Below are positions 43,961 to 52,960 of a stretch of 64,000 nucleotides of DNA, one piece after another. Position 1 is the stretch's first letter, and every line of letters begins with the position of its first letter. A program made the translations under genes and the position numbers. The notes below the pieces were generated by a model. That model did no database searches and had not been told where the DNA came from. It worked only from the letters and a program-made list of their open reading frames with translations. Origin of the DNA: Novosphingobium fluoreni (GTDB taxonomy: Bacteria; Pseudomonadota; Alphaproteobacteria; Sphingomonadales; Sphingomonadaceae); the NCBI RefSeq assembly GCF_014196615.1, contig NZ_JACIDY010000004.1, positions 186,001-250,000 of the forward strand. Reading direction: 5' to 3'.

Positions 43961-45454
43961 ATGTCCATCAAGATGCCCGAACCGGATCAGGCCGTCCTCG
44001 CCCGGCGGGATGCCATCGTGGCCGCCTTGCGCGCTATCGTGCCGGGCGAAGGCGTGATCGACAGTGAAAGGGAACTCACGCCTTATGAATCCGATGGTCT
44101 GACCGCTTATCGGCAACCGCCCATGGTCGTGGTTCTGCCCGAGACGACGCAGCAGGTGGCGGAGATCTTGCGCTATTGCCATCGCGAAGGTGTGAAGGTC
44201 GTGCCCCGTGGTTCGGGTACGTCTCTATCGGGTGGCGCGCTGCCGCTGGCCGATGCGGTGCTGCTGGGCATGGGCAAATTCAACCGCGTCATAGAGATCG
44301 ACTACGACGATCGCCTGGTCGTGGTGCAACCCGGCGTCACCAATCTGGCCATCACGCGTGCAGTGGAGGGCGAGGGCTTTTACTACGCGCCCGACCCCTC
44401 CAGCCAGATCGCCTGCTCGATCGGCGGCAACGTCGCGGAGAACTCAGGAGGCGTGCATTGCTTGAAATATGGGCTGACCACCAACAACGTCCTGGGCGTG
44501 GAATTGGTAACCATTGAGGGCGAAGTCTTGCGCTTTGGCGGCAAGGCGCTTGACGGTGCCGGGATGGACCTGCTGGGCGTGATCGTCGGGTCCGAGGGCC
44601 TGTTGGGCGTCGTGACCGAGGTAACCGTGCGCATCCTGCCCAAGCCCGAAACGGCGCGCGCCCTGCTGATCGGCTTCCCTGCAGTCGAAGCGGCCGGACA
44701 ATGCGTGGCGGATACCATCGCGGCGGGCATCATCCCCGCCGGCATGGAAATGATGGACCGGCCCGCGATCCATGCTGCCGAGGCATTCGTGAAAGTCGGC
44801 TATCCGCTGAATGTCGAGGCGCTGCTCATCGTCGAACTGGACGGCCCCGCGGCCGAGTGCGACCATCTGATTGATGAAGTGGCCGCGATCGCGCAGCGCA
44901 ATGGTGCAACCACTCTGCAAATCTCGAGTGACGAGGATGAGCGGCTTGCTTTCTGGGCCGGGCGCAAGGCCGCTTTCCCGGCCGTCGGGCGATTGGCCCC
45001 CGATTACTACTGCATGGACGGGACCATCCCGCGCCGTCGTCTTCCTGAAGTGCTGCAGCGCATGGAGGCACTGTCCCAGCAATACGGCCTTGGCGTGGCG
45101 AACGTATTTCACGCCGGGGACGGCAACCTGCACCCGTTGATCCTTTACGATGCCAATCAGCCAGGCCAGCTCGACAAGGCCGAGGCGTTCGGCAACGACA
45201 TCCTGCGCCTTTGTGTCGAAGTGGGCGGGGTGCTGACGGGCGAGCATGGCGTGGGCGTGGAAAAGCGCGATTTGATGCCGGAGATGTTCGACGAGATCGA
45301 CCTGAAGCAGCAACAACGCGTCAAGTGCGCGTTCGACCCGGCATCGTTGCTGAATCCGGGCAAAGTGTTCCCCACGCTGCATCGCTGCGCCGAGCTGGGA
45401 CGAACGCACGTTCATCATGGCCAGCTTTCTTTTCCGGACATTCCGCGCTTCTGA
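43961..45454 (+). CDS. glcD: Glycolate oxidase subunit GlcD (FAD-binding)
   Basis: Catalytic FAD subunit of the membrane-associated glycolate oxidase that converts glycolate (or D-lactate) to glyoxylate. The 497-residue chain shows the PCMH FAD domain (VVPRGSGTSLSGGALPLAD, then APDPSSQIACSIGGNVAENSGG) and a C-terminal FAD-oxidase domain with FHAGDGNLHP and TGEHGVGVEKRD. The next three genes are the expected partners GlcE, GlcF and GlcG. The ATG at 43961 follows a weak AGGA. The GlcD stop overlaps the GlcE start (TGATG). Confidence 0.95.
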   Translation: MSIKMPEPDQAVLARRDAIVAALRAIVPGEGVIDSERELTPYESDGLTAYRQPPMVVVLPETTQQVAEILRYCHREGVKVVPRGSGTSLSGGALPLADAVLLGMGKFNRVIEIDYDDRLVVVQPGVTNLAITRAVEGEGFYYAPDPSSQIACSIGGNVAENSGGVHCLKYGLTTNNVLGVELVTIEGEVLRFGGKALDGAGMDLLGVIVGSEGLLGVVTEVTVRILPKPETARALLIGFPAVEAAGQCVADTIAAGIIPAGMEMMDRPAIHAAEAFVKVGYPLNVEALLIVELDGPAAECDHLIDEVAAIAQRNGATTLQISSDEDERLAFWAGRKAAFPAVGRLAPDYYCMDGTIPRRRLPEVLQRMEALSQQYGLGVANVFHAGDGNLHPLILYDANQPGQLDKAEAFGNDILRLCVEVGGVLTGEHGVGVEKRDLMPEMFDEIDLKQQQRVKCAFDPASLLNPGKVFPTLHRCAELGRTHVHHGQLSFPDIPRF

Positions 45455-46587
45455 TGCACCAGCCCCAGACCCCCGAAGACATCGTTGCCATCCTGACCGA
45501 TGCGGCGGCGCGAAAAGCCACGGTCGAGATCGTCGGCGGCGGAACTCGCCGATCGTTCGGCGCGTCCACGCCTGATGCCGAGCAACTTGCGACGACCGCC
45601 CTGTCAGGTATCATCAGTTATGATCCGGCTGAGTTGGTGCTGACGGTTAAGGCCGGCACCCCACTGGCGGAACTGGAAGCAGCGCTTGCCGAATGCGGCC
45701 AGGCCTTTTTGTTCGAACCGAACACGGCACCCGGATCGACCATCGGCGGGGTGATCGGCTCTGGCCTGTCAGGCTCACGGCGCGTGTCGGGCGGAGCGGT
45801 GCGAGACCACCTGTTGGGTTTTGAGGCCGTATCGGGCCGGGCGGAACGCTTCAAGGCGGGCGGCAAAGTGGTCAAAAACGTGACCGGGTACGACCTGTCA
45901 AAGTTGATGTGCGGCGCGTGGGGCCGGCTTGCGGTCTTGACCGAAGTCACGTTGAAGGTGTTGCCCAACCCCACACAGAGCCTGACCTTGGTTTGGACTG
46001 CGCTGGACGATGCCGCCGCGTGGGATTTGATGGGCGAGGCGATGCGCCTGCCGGCCGATGTCGCTGCGGCTGCCCACGACCCACAGCGTGGCGTTACGCT
46101 TTTGCGCATCGAAGGCTTTGGTCCTTCGGTCGGTGCGCGGGCAATCCTGCTGAAGGGGGCTTTGGCCCGTTTCGGCGTGCCGCAGGAGATCGCAGCCGAA
46201 GAAGGGGCCTTGCTTTGGCGTCCTTTCGCGAACGCTGCGGCGCTGGGGCAGTCGCCAACGATCTGGCGGCTGAGCGTGCCACGCAAGGAAGGGCTTGGCA
46301 TTGTGCACGCTCTGGCGCGCGACGGCGGCCAGTGGATCGCCGATTGGGCGGGCGGCCTTATCCACCATGATACGCAGTCGGATCCGGCCATGGTGCGCGC
46401 CACCGTCACGGCAGCAGGTGGCCATGCCATGCTGCTGCGCGCGCCGGATGACGTCCGGGCGCATGTTCCCGCCCAGCATCCTCTTCCACAGGGCGAGGCG
46501 GCCTTGGCTGCGCGTATCCGCCGCGCCTTTGACCCTGCAGGCCTGTTCGAGACCGGCCGCTTCCTGGATCAGCCACATGCAGACTAA
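45454..46587 (+). CDS. glcE: Glycolate oxidase subunit GlcE
   Basis: Second FAD-binding-type subunit of glycolate oxidase. From ATG 45454 (377 residues) it has a short PCMH-like domain (VEIVGGGTRRSFG, then FEPNTAPGSTIGGVIGSGLSGSRR) and KVVKNVTGYDLSKLMCGAWG, the typical GlcE phrase. It overlaps GlcD by one base and GlcF by 11 bases, so the three subunits are made together. Required for activity in E. coli; its own redox role is less clear. Confidence 0.94.
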   Translation: MHQPQTPEDIVAILTDAAARKATVEIVGGGTRRSFGASTPDAEQLATTALSGIISYDPAELVLTVKAGTPLAELEAALAECGQAFLFEPNTAPGSTIGGVIGSGLSGSRRVSGGAVRDHLLGFEAVSGRAERFKAGGKVVKNVTGYDLSKLMCGAWGRLAVLTEVTLKVLPNPTQSLTLVWTALDDAAAWDLMGEAMRLPADVAAAAHDPQRGVTLLRIEGFGPSVGARAILLKGALARFGVPQEIAAEEGALLWRPFANAAALGQSPTIWRLSVPRKEGLGIVHALARDGGQWIADWAGGLIHHDTQSDPAMVRATVTAAGGHAMLLRAPDDVRAHVPAQHPLPQGEAALAARIRRAFDPAGLFETGRFLDQPHAD

Positions 46588-47893
46588 ATTTCAACCTGAA
46601 CTGCTGGCCGATCCGGCGATGGCCTCCTCCGAGAGCGTGATCCGCAAGTGCGTGCACTGCGGTTTTTGCACCGCCACCTGCCCTACTTATGTCCTGCTGG
46701 GTGACGAACTGGATAGTCCCCGCGGCCGCATCTATCTGATGAAGGACATGCTGGAAAACGCCCGCAAGCCGACGTCTGAAGTCGTCAAGCATGTCGATCG
46801 TTGCCTGTCGTGCTTGTCCTGCATGACCACGTGCCCGTCGGGCGTGAACTATATGCATCTGGTGGATCATGCGCGATCCTATATCGAGGAGCACCATGAT
46901 CGCAGCCCGGCTGACCGGATGCTCCGCGCCCTTGTGGCCTTCGTTCTGCCCCATCCCGCTCGTTTCCGTGCCGCGTTGGTCGCCGCCAAGCTGGGTCGAC
47001 CGCTGGCGCCCTGGATCGCCAAGATCGCAGCACTCAAGCCGATGGCCGCCATGCTGGAACTCGCGCCCAGAAAGCTCCCGACCGCCGTTCCGCCCCGCAG
47101 CGTCATGCCGGTCGCGCCCAAAGGCCGCGTCGTCCTGCTACAGGGCTGCGCCGAGCCGGTCCTGAGCCCGCAGACCCGCGCTGCGACCGTGCGGCTGCTG
47201 GAACGCTGCGGCTATGGCGTTTCCTTCGCGGCGGGTGAGCAGTGTTGCGGCGCCCTCGTTCACCATATGGGCAAGGAGCAGGCAGCTCTGGAAGCGGCAC
47301 GGCGCAACGTCGATGCCTGGACACGAGAGATCGAGAAGGGCCTGGATGCCATCGTCATTACCGCATCGGGTTGCGGCACGACGATCAAGGACTACGGCTT
47401 CATGCTGCGCAACGACGCCGCGTATGCAGCGAAGGCCGAACGGGTTTCGGCGATGGCGCGCGACATCAGCGAATTGCTGGCAGATATCGCCATGCCAGCC
47501 GTCGTGGAACAGCGCAGCGCGGGCATCACCGTGGCCTACCACTCCGCATGTTCGATGCAGCATGGGCAGAAGATCACGTCCCAACCACAGCGCCTGCTAC
47601 GAGACGCTGGTTTCGCCGTGAAGACGCCGGCCGAGTCACATCTGTGCTGCGGATCAGCGGGCACATACAACATTTTCCAGCCCGAAATCGCCGACCAGTT
47701 GGGCAATCGTAAAGTCGCCCAGATCGAGAAGCTGGGGGCGGATGTGATCGCCACGGGCAACATCGGTTGCGCGGTACAGATCGGCAGTCGCTCCGGCACC
47801 CCGGTAATTCATACCATCGAACTGCTGGACTGGGCCACTGGTGGACCGGTGCCACCCGCGCTTAGCGATCATCCCGTTTTCAAAAGGAGTTAG
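46577..47893 (+). CDS. glcF: Glycolate oxidase iron-sulfur subunit GlcF
   Basis: Electron-transfer subunit with two [4Fe-4S] clusters. From ATG 46577 (438 residues) the ligands are Cys25, 28, 31, 35 (CVHCGFCTATCP) and Cys76, 79, 82, 86 (CLSCLSCMTTCP). Two cysteine-rich CCG domains follow (GEQCCGALVHHMG and SHLCCGSAGTYN). These pass electrons from the FAD subunits to the respiratory quinone pool. The start lies within the end of glcE and no separate ribosome site is needed. Confidence 0.95.
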   Translation: MQTKFQPELLADPAMASSESVIRKCVHCGFCTATCPTYVLLGDELDSPRGRIYLMKDMLENARKPTSEVVKHVDRCLSCLSCMTTCPSGVNYMHLVDHARSYIEEHHDRSPADRMLRALVAFVLPHPARFRAALVAAKLGRPLAPWIAKIAALKPMAAMLELAPRKLPTAVPPRSVMPVAPKGRVVLLQGCAEPVLSPQTRAATVRLLERCGYGVSFAAGEQCCGALVHHMGKEQAALEAARRNVDAWTREIEKGLDAIVITASGCGTTIKDYGFMLRNDAAYAAKAERVSAMARDISELLADIAMPAVVEQRSAGITVAYHSACSMQHGQKITSQPQRLLRDAGFAVKTPAESHLCCGSAGTYNIFQPEIADQLGNRKVAQIEKLGADVIATGNIGCAVQIGSRSGTPVIHTIELLDWATGGPVPPALSDHPVFKRS

Positions 47894-47896
47894 ACC

Positions 47897-48319
47897 ATGG
47901 GTGCCATTACCCTCGATCAAGCCAACACGATCATTGCCGCTGCCTTCGCAAAGGGCCAGGAATTGGGCCTGAAGCCACTTTCGGTTGCGGTCCTGTGCCC
48001 GGGCGGTCATTTGATCGCGTTCCAGCGGGCTGATGGTGCTTCGACCCTGCGGCCTCAGATCGCTACGGGGAAGGCGTCGGGCGCGTTGGCATTGGGCGTG
48101 AACTCGCGCGCGATAGCTGACATGGCGGCGGACCGGCCCACCTTCGTCGCCTCTCTGGGCCCGATCTCGCAGGGCGGGATCATCCCGGCAGCGGGTGGTG
48201 TGATCGTCAGGGACTCTGCCGGAGCGATCGTGGGCGCGGTCGGGATCACGGGTGACACGTCCGACAACGACGAGACATGCGCTCTGGCCGGTATCGGCGC
48301 TGCGGGGCTAGCCGCTTAA
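47897..48319 (+). CDS. glcG: GlcG/HbpS-type protein
   Basis: A 140-residue protein of the GlcG/HbpS (DUF336) family, usually encoded at the end of glycolate and propanediol operons. Typical phrases are ITLDQANTIIAAAF, VAVLCPGGHLIAFQRADG, and GGVIVRDSAGAIVGAVGITGDTSDNDE. The family binds haem or corrinoids in some members and its role in glycolate oxidation is not defined. AAAGGAG lies 9 bases before the ATG, 3 bases after glcF. A strong terminator follows. Confidence 0.9.
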   Translation: MGAITLDQANTIIAAAFAKGQELGLKPLSVAVLCPGGHLIAFQRADGASTLRPQIATGKASGALALGVNSRAIADMAADRPTFVASLGPISQGGIIPAAGGVIVRDSAGAIVGAVGITGDTSDNDETCALAGIGAAGLAA

Positions 48320-48366
48320 GGCCGATCCTTGGCCAGGCAAATTTTTCACTGGTCATCTTATATCAA

Positions 48367-48395
48367 ATGGTCGGCAGCGATGCCGGCCATTTTTT
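48367..48395 (+). terminator. Rho-independent terminator after the glc operon
   Basis: ATGGTCGGC, loop AGCGAT, GCCGGCCAT gives a 9-pair stem (one G-U), immediately followed by a run of T (TTTTTA). It lies 48 bases after the glcG stop and should end the glcDEFG transcript. The following 230 bases to the MFS no. 3 gene hold no recognised feature. Confidence 0.85.
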
Positions 48396-48625
48396 ATTTC
48401 TTAATCTCGAACACCCTGCCGCCACTTACGAATTGAGTTCCAAAGCAATCGTATTGAAACGAATGGGTACTCTCCCTCTCGGTCGCGCTTGAATAGTGAT
48501 CGACAGCAGACATAGCACGAAACGCCGCTAACCTGTTTCCCTTGGGTCCAAACTTTGTGGGCGGGGTACAAATAGCTGATCAAACCAGAATCTGCACCCC
48601 ACAGGTAAGCGCTAATCCTGCGCGG

Positions 48626-49873
48626 TCACGATACATTCGCGTTGCGAGGCCCTTTGCCCAAAGTGAAGGCCAGCACGGTCGAGACCGCGCAGGCAAATGC
48701 CAGATAGAGGAAAAGCGGGGCATAGCTTGTCGCCGCGTCTCGGGCGTATCCTGCAACAGAAGGAGCGATCCCATAACCCAGCGCAAAAATACCGATAAGC
48801 ATGCCGAAGATCGCCGCGTATGCGCGTAACCCGAAATAGCGCCCTGTCATGTAGGCCAGCGTCCCGGTGGTCCCTCCAGAACCTAGACCAAGCAAAATGC
48901 CAACCGCAATCCCTATGGCCGCGTTGCCTGCCACCACGCGGGCCATGAAGCAGCAAAACAGGAGGAACAGGATCGATGCCGCAAACACGTGCGAACTCGG
49001 CAACCGATCCAGCAAAATGCCGGTGACAAGCCTCCCCACGATCAGGGCCAACCCCATGGCCGATGCGATGCCGGCCGCCGTCGCCCCGCTTAATCCCTCC
49101 TCCTTGAGGATGGGAAAAAGATGCACCGTCAAGGTTCCTTCGACAAACGCCACAACAAGCGCTAGCAACGCCAGCTGCCAGAAATGGCGTGTGCCCAGCG
49201 CTTGCTTCAGCGAGAGGCCGGTCGCCAGCGGTTCTTGCACACGAGCAGCTTTATCCACCGCAATTGCCTCGACCGGCTGTGTGGCGGCCAAATCCTCGCG
49301 GGCACGAAACAGGAACAGGAGGACCGGCAGCAACACGATCAGGAAAACCGCGGCGATGGCGATGTAAACCCCCCGCCATCCATAATGCGCTTCCATCAAG
49401 ACGGCGAGAGGGGGAAAGAGCAGATGAGCAAGGCCGCCCCCGCTCAGCGTAACGGCGAGCGCAAATCCGCGCGCATGCTCGAACAAACCACTGACTGCCA
49501 TTGACCAAACCATTGGACCGATCGCGACGTTGACTACGGCAAACGCTGTCCATGCGCCATACCACGTCCAGGGTGAGCCACCTGTAAGGCTGATCAGCAG
49601 CAAGCCAGGGATCGCGCCAAGCGTACCGCAAATGGCTACCTTGCGCGCGCCCAGTCTTGAAGTGAGCGCGCCGCCAACCGGGGCGAGCAACAACGCCATG
49701 GCCGAACACAGGAAGACATTTACAGCCACCACGGCGCGCGGCCACCCAAACTCATGCTGCAAAGGCTCCATCACCACGCCAGTAACGCTGGCGACACCCG
49801 CCATCGCGGTCATGCCCAATGTACCACTGGCAACCGTGCGCCAGCCCCGGGACCATTCCGACGCTTCCCCCAT
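48626..49873 (-). CDS. MFS transporter (no. 3)
   Basis: Inner-membrane carrier of 415 residues with about 12 hydrophobic segments and the MFS loop VGGALTSRLGARKVAICG. The ATG at 49873 was chosen (GGAGAGG 6 bases upstream); the open frame extends 57 codons further but without conservation. It resembles monocarboxylate/oxalate-type MFS carriers in layout. It is divergent from an IclR regulator (267 bases apart), which may control it. Substrate unknown. Confidence 0.87.
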   Translation of the reverse strand: MGEASEWSRGWRTVASGTLGMTAMAGVASVTGVVMEPLQHEFGWPRAVVAVNVFLCSAMALLLAPVGGALTSRLGARKVAICGTLGAIPGLLLISLTGGSPWTWYGAWTAFAVVNVAIGPMVWSMAVSGLFEHARGFALAVTLSGGGLAHLLFPPLAVLMEAHYGWRGVYIAIAAVFLIVLLPVLLFLFRAREDLAATQPVEAIAVDKAARVQEPLATGLSLKQALGTRHFWQLALLALVVAFVEGTLTVHLFPILKEEGLSGATAAGIASAMGLALIVGRLVTGILLDRLPSSHVFAASILFLLFCCFMARVVAGNAAIGIAVGILLGLGSGGTTGTLAYMTGRYFGLRAYAAIFGMLIGIFALGYGIAPSVAGYARDAATSYAPLFLYLAFACAVSTVLAFTLGKGPRNANVS

Positions 49874-50032
49874 AAACTGTCCTCTCCGGTTTTTATTTAG
49901 ATTTGCGCCACGTATAAGGCGTTCGTAAAAAGCATCGATCGGCGTTCCCCCGCGAAACGTTACCGCCGAAGCTCCAATGCCATGCGGTACTGGCTGGGTC
50001 AGTTGATCAATGATTGCAGCATCTTGGTACTC

Positions 50033-50116
50033 TTCTTTTGACAAAAGAATACCCTATGATAGACAGTCTTCACTGCCAATTTGCGTGCTTGTTTATTTGC
50101 TGGGTGAATATATAAT
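50033..50116 (+). promoter_or_regulatory. Palindrome and -10 element before IclR no. 2
   Basis: TTCTTTT-GAC-AAAAGAA (50033-50049) is a perfect 7-3-7 palindrome, also containing TTGACA. Farther down, TATAAT at 50111-50116 is a consensus -10 element, with TTGTTT 16 bases upstream, 24 bases before the GTG start of the IclR gene. The palindrome lies between the divergent MFS and IclR genes and is a likely IclR site. Confidence 0.5.
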
Positions 50117-50140
50117 TCGCTCAGCGATAAGGAGTGAGCA

Positions 50141-50938
50141 GTGTCGAGACCGGCTGGAGACGAACCCAAAAAGGCCAGCGTTGTTGCACTGGTAAGGGGT
50201 TTGCGCGTTCTGCAGTGTTTTGATCGGCCGGGCGCCGAACTGACGGTTTCTGAAATTGCTCGCCGGACCGGCCTGTCTCAGCCCACTGCCTGGCGGCTTT
50301 GTGGCACGCTGATCGACTGCGGTTTCCTCGTCAAAGCTCCCACAGGATCCGCCTTGCGCGTAGGTGCTCCCGCGCTGACACTTGGCTATGCTGCTATCCA
50401 AGGGCAGGACTTGCCTGCAATCGCTCGCCCCTACATGGCACAAGTCGCCGCGCGGATGGGCGCGACCGTTACCCTGGGCTTGAGCACCGGGCTTGATATC
50501 GTGTCGGTTGATCAGGTCGATGGCGATTTCGTCGTTGCCAATCGCCCGGTGGGATGGCGCGCACCGATGACATCCATCCCCTCCGGCCTCGCCATCCTGG
50601 CGGTAATGCCCGAGTTCGAGCGAGAAAAGATTTTGGCTTCAATCGCCACTCAGGATCCGGAAGCCTGGCCGCGACGCCGTGATCGTATCGAAACCGCGCG
50701 CGCTCAGCTTGAGGCGGACGGCTACGTCTCACTGGTCATGATGCGCGGCCAATACGCGGCTGTTTCCGTGCCTTTGATTGAGGGAGATACGTCGCGGGGA
50801 CGGTATTGGACGCTCAGTTGTGGGGGTTTGCAATCGCAATGGCCGCCCGAAGCACTGACCGACGCGGCGCGTCAGTTGAAGGATATACGTGCGTTGATCC
50901 AGCCTGCTGCTGCGATATTGGGAGCAACTGCTGCCTGA
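50141..50938 (+). CDS. IclR-family transcriptional regulator (no. 2)
   Basis: A 265-residue IclR protein from a GTG start with AAGGAG 6 bases upstream. The winged helix (about 15-75) reads ALVRGLRVLQCF ... LTVSEIARRTGLSQPTAWRLCGTLIDCGFL, and the effector domain contains NRPVGWRAPMTSIPSGLAILA. It is divergent from MFS no. 3 and upstream of a CoA-transferase and a beta-oxidation operon. Likely regulates the transporter and perhaps those genes; effector unknown. Confidence 0.9.
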   Translation: MSRPAGDEPKKASVVALVRGLRVLQCFDRPGAELTVSEIARRTGLSQPTAWRLCGTLIDCGFLVKAPTGSALRVGAPALTLGYAAIQGQDLPAIARPYMAQVAARMGATVTLGLSTGLDIVSVDQVDGDFVVANRPVGWRAPMTSIPSGLAILAVMPEFEREKILASIATQDPEAWPRRRDRIETARAQLEADGYVSLVMMRGQYAAVSVPLIEGDTSRGRYWTLSCGGLQSQWPPEALTDAARQLKDIRALIQPAAAILGATAA

Positions 50939-51368
50939 GGCTTAGCTGATAACGAACGGAATGTTGCGGCTGAGCGGGCAGGCAGGCATCGGCTTCGCAA
51001 GCAACCTAGGCAAAAAGTGTCGCGCCGTAAGCGCGTGTATACATTATTGACAGTCTAACCGCTGGCTCTTCAATACCGCTCCGGCGGTGCGTACCACTTT
51101 CTAGGCTTGCAGGTCGGCTGGGATAAATAAACTGCCAGCGAAGGGCCTCCACGGGCAGAGATTGAGGACAACCAATCACATCGCCAAGCCAGTCCGATAT
51201 TTTGCACTGCCCACTTCACCCGACATCGCCCTTGCCTTAGCCAACCTCACCGCGATGGATGCCACGGCACGGACACTCTGTAAGATGCACTGGTGTATGG
51301 TCGATAATGCCAACGCTTTCGATCGCAAGGTCCTGGACCTGCTCGGGTAAGGCCGCCAAGGCGTCCAG
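50939..51368. other. Intergenic region, no supported gene
   Basis: A TTGACA at 51047-51052 has only weak downstream -10 candidates. A 62-codon frame from TTG 51162 to 51350 is open but matches nothing I recognise and is not called. No terminator was identified. Confidence 0.45.
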
Positions 51369-52595
51369 TCAGCCTACGATCCCCCGGCTACGAAGATCGT
51401 TGATCGCCACCTCATCCATTCCCAAGACACGGTTCAAAACGGCATCGCTGTCAGCACCCAGCGCTGGCGGCGCCTTGTAATTCTCGATCGGCGTCTTCGA
51501 GAGGCGGAGCGGGTTCGCGATAATCGGCAGAGTGCCCGCTTCGGGATGCGGGACCTGGCGCAGCATTTGGCGCGCCACGATCTGCGGCTCCGCCAAAGCC
51601 TGACGGATATCGTTCACATAGCTGACGGGGACGCCCACGGCGTCGATCGCCGCCACCCAATGCGCTGCCGGCTTGGTGAGGAACACTGCGTCCAGCAGCG
51701 GCAGGATTTCCTTGCGGTTCTGGATGCGCAAGGGGCCGGTGCAGAAGCGCGGATCGGTGAACAGGTCCGGTCGCTCTATCGCCTCGCAAAATCGCTCGTA
51801 TTGGGCGTTGTTGCCCACCACGACGAAGATCGGGCGATCCGAGCACTGGAATGCCTGGCTGGGGATGCCCCCATAGCCGCCGTTACCGCGCCGCTCAGGC
51901 ATTTCCTCGGTGATCAGGTAGTTCTGGGCAAAGTGCGACAGCGCGGCGAACCCACAATCCAACAGCGACATGTCGATCGCCTGCCCGCCGCCGCCGGCAT
52001 CGCGATGACGCAAAGCGGCCAGGATGGCGATGACGGAATTGTAGGCAGTAATGATGTCGACCATCGAGATACCGACTTTCATTGGACCGCCACCAGGCAC
52101 GTCGTCGGGGTGGCCCGAAACGCTCATCATCCCGCTCATCGCCTGGAAAATGCCGTCATAACCCGGCTTCTTGGCAATTGGCCCAGTCTGGCCAAAGCCC
52201 GTGATCGAACAATAGACAAGGTTCGGGTTGAGCGCGGTCAGCGTTTCGGCATCCAGCCCGTAGCGCTCCAGCGTGCCCACCTTGAAGTTCTCAACCAGAA
52301 CGTCGCAATGCATCACCAGCTCACGGATAAGATCCTGCCCGGCGGGCTGGCCGATATCGATCGCCACGGATTCCTTGTTGCGATTGCAAGACAGGAAAAA
52401 GCCCGCAACGTTCGTGGGGTTTCCCTGCAGATCCTTCAGGAACGGCGGCCCCATCTCGCGTGCATCGTCACCTTTTACAGGCCGTTCGACCTTGATGACT
52501 TCGGCCCCCAGGTCGCCCAGCATCTGGCCCACCAGGGGCCCCGCCAGAATTCGGCTGAGATCCAGAACCCGCAGTCCTTCCAGAGCGCCCGGCAT
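51369..52595 (-). CDS. CaiB/BaiF family CoA-transferase (class III)
   Basis: Transfers CoA between carboxylic acids, or racemises 2-methylacyl-CoA in some members. The N-terminus MPGALEGLRVLDLSRILAGP and the repeated GADVIKVE-like motif (LGDLGAEVIKVERP) are typical, as are KESVAIDIGQPAGQDLIREL, DVLVENFKVGTLERYGL and the block GGQAIDMSLLDCG, which holds the conserved catalytic Asp region. At 408 residues it is full length. GGGGA lies 4-5 bases before the ATG. It is divergent from the acyl-CoA dehydrogenase operon and could activate the acid substrate of that pathway; not proven. Confidence 0.9.
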   Translation of the reverse strand: MPGALEGLRVLDLSRILAGPLVGQMLGDLGAEVIKVERPVKGDDAREMGPPFLKDLQGNPTNVAGFFLSCNRNKESVAIDIGQPAGQDLIRELVMHCDVLVENFKVGTLERYGLDAETLTALNPNLVYCSITGFGQTGPIAKKPGYDGIFQAMSGMMSVSGHPDDVPGGGPMKVGISMVDIITAYNSVIAILAALRHRDAGGGGQAIDMSLLDCGFAALSHFAQNYLITEEMPERRGNGGYGGIPSQAFQCSDRPIFVVVGNNAQYERFCEAIERPDLFTDPRFCTGPLRIQNRKEILPLLDAVFLTKPAAHWVAAIDAVGVPVSYVNDIRQALAEPQIVARQMLRQVPHPEAGTLPIIANPLRLSKTPIENYKAPPALGADSDAVLNRVLGMDEVAINDLRSRGIVG

Positions 52596-52909
52596 TATTG
52601 TCCCCGTTTATGCGCCAGTCTTGGCGATCAGCTTGGAACGGTAATCGCGGGGGGCCAGCCTTGCCAGCCTTGCCCCTCGCTTATCGTCAGGTCGATATAT
52701 CCCCTCGCCGGGCGGCTGTTCGCAGCCGACTTGGGGCATGATCAGCCTTATCATCACCAGCCCGACGAAAGAGGTTTGGTTTCCTTCGCGCGTTCACCGC
52801 AAGTCACGGTATCGGTCCGCATCGCACCTGCGATAAACGCGCGCGGCCTTGGAAGCGGGGGCGGTTTGGCCCAGATAAGCGCCACTGTTTTCACGCCCAG
52901 GGGGCTCCA
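52596..52909. other. Divergent region between CoA-transferase and beta-oxidation operon
   Basis: No gene is seen. A short tandem repeat (CCAGCCTTG twice, about 52653-52670) is present. The stretch should hold promoters for both directions; no convincing boxes were picked. Confidence 0.4.
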
Positions 52910-52960
52910 CTGCAAACCTTTGTCGCCGAACCGCTGCGATGGCCCGAAACCGCACCCGCC

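Noticed and set aside
48396-48625. Possible gene remnant downstream of the glc terminator
   Set aside because: Open frames are short and none matches a family I recognise.
51162-51350. 62-codon frame from a TTG
   Set aside because: Rare start, no family resemblance, no ribosome site; may be chance in a GC-rich gap.
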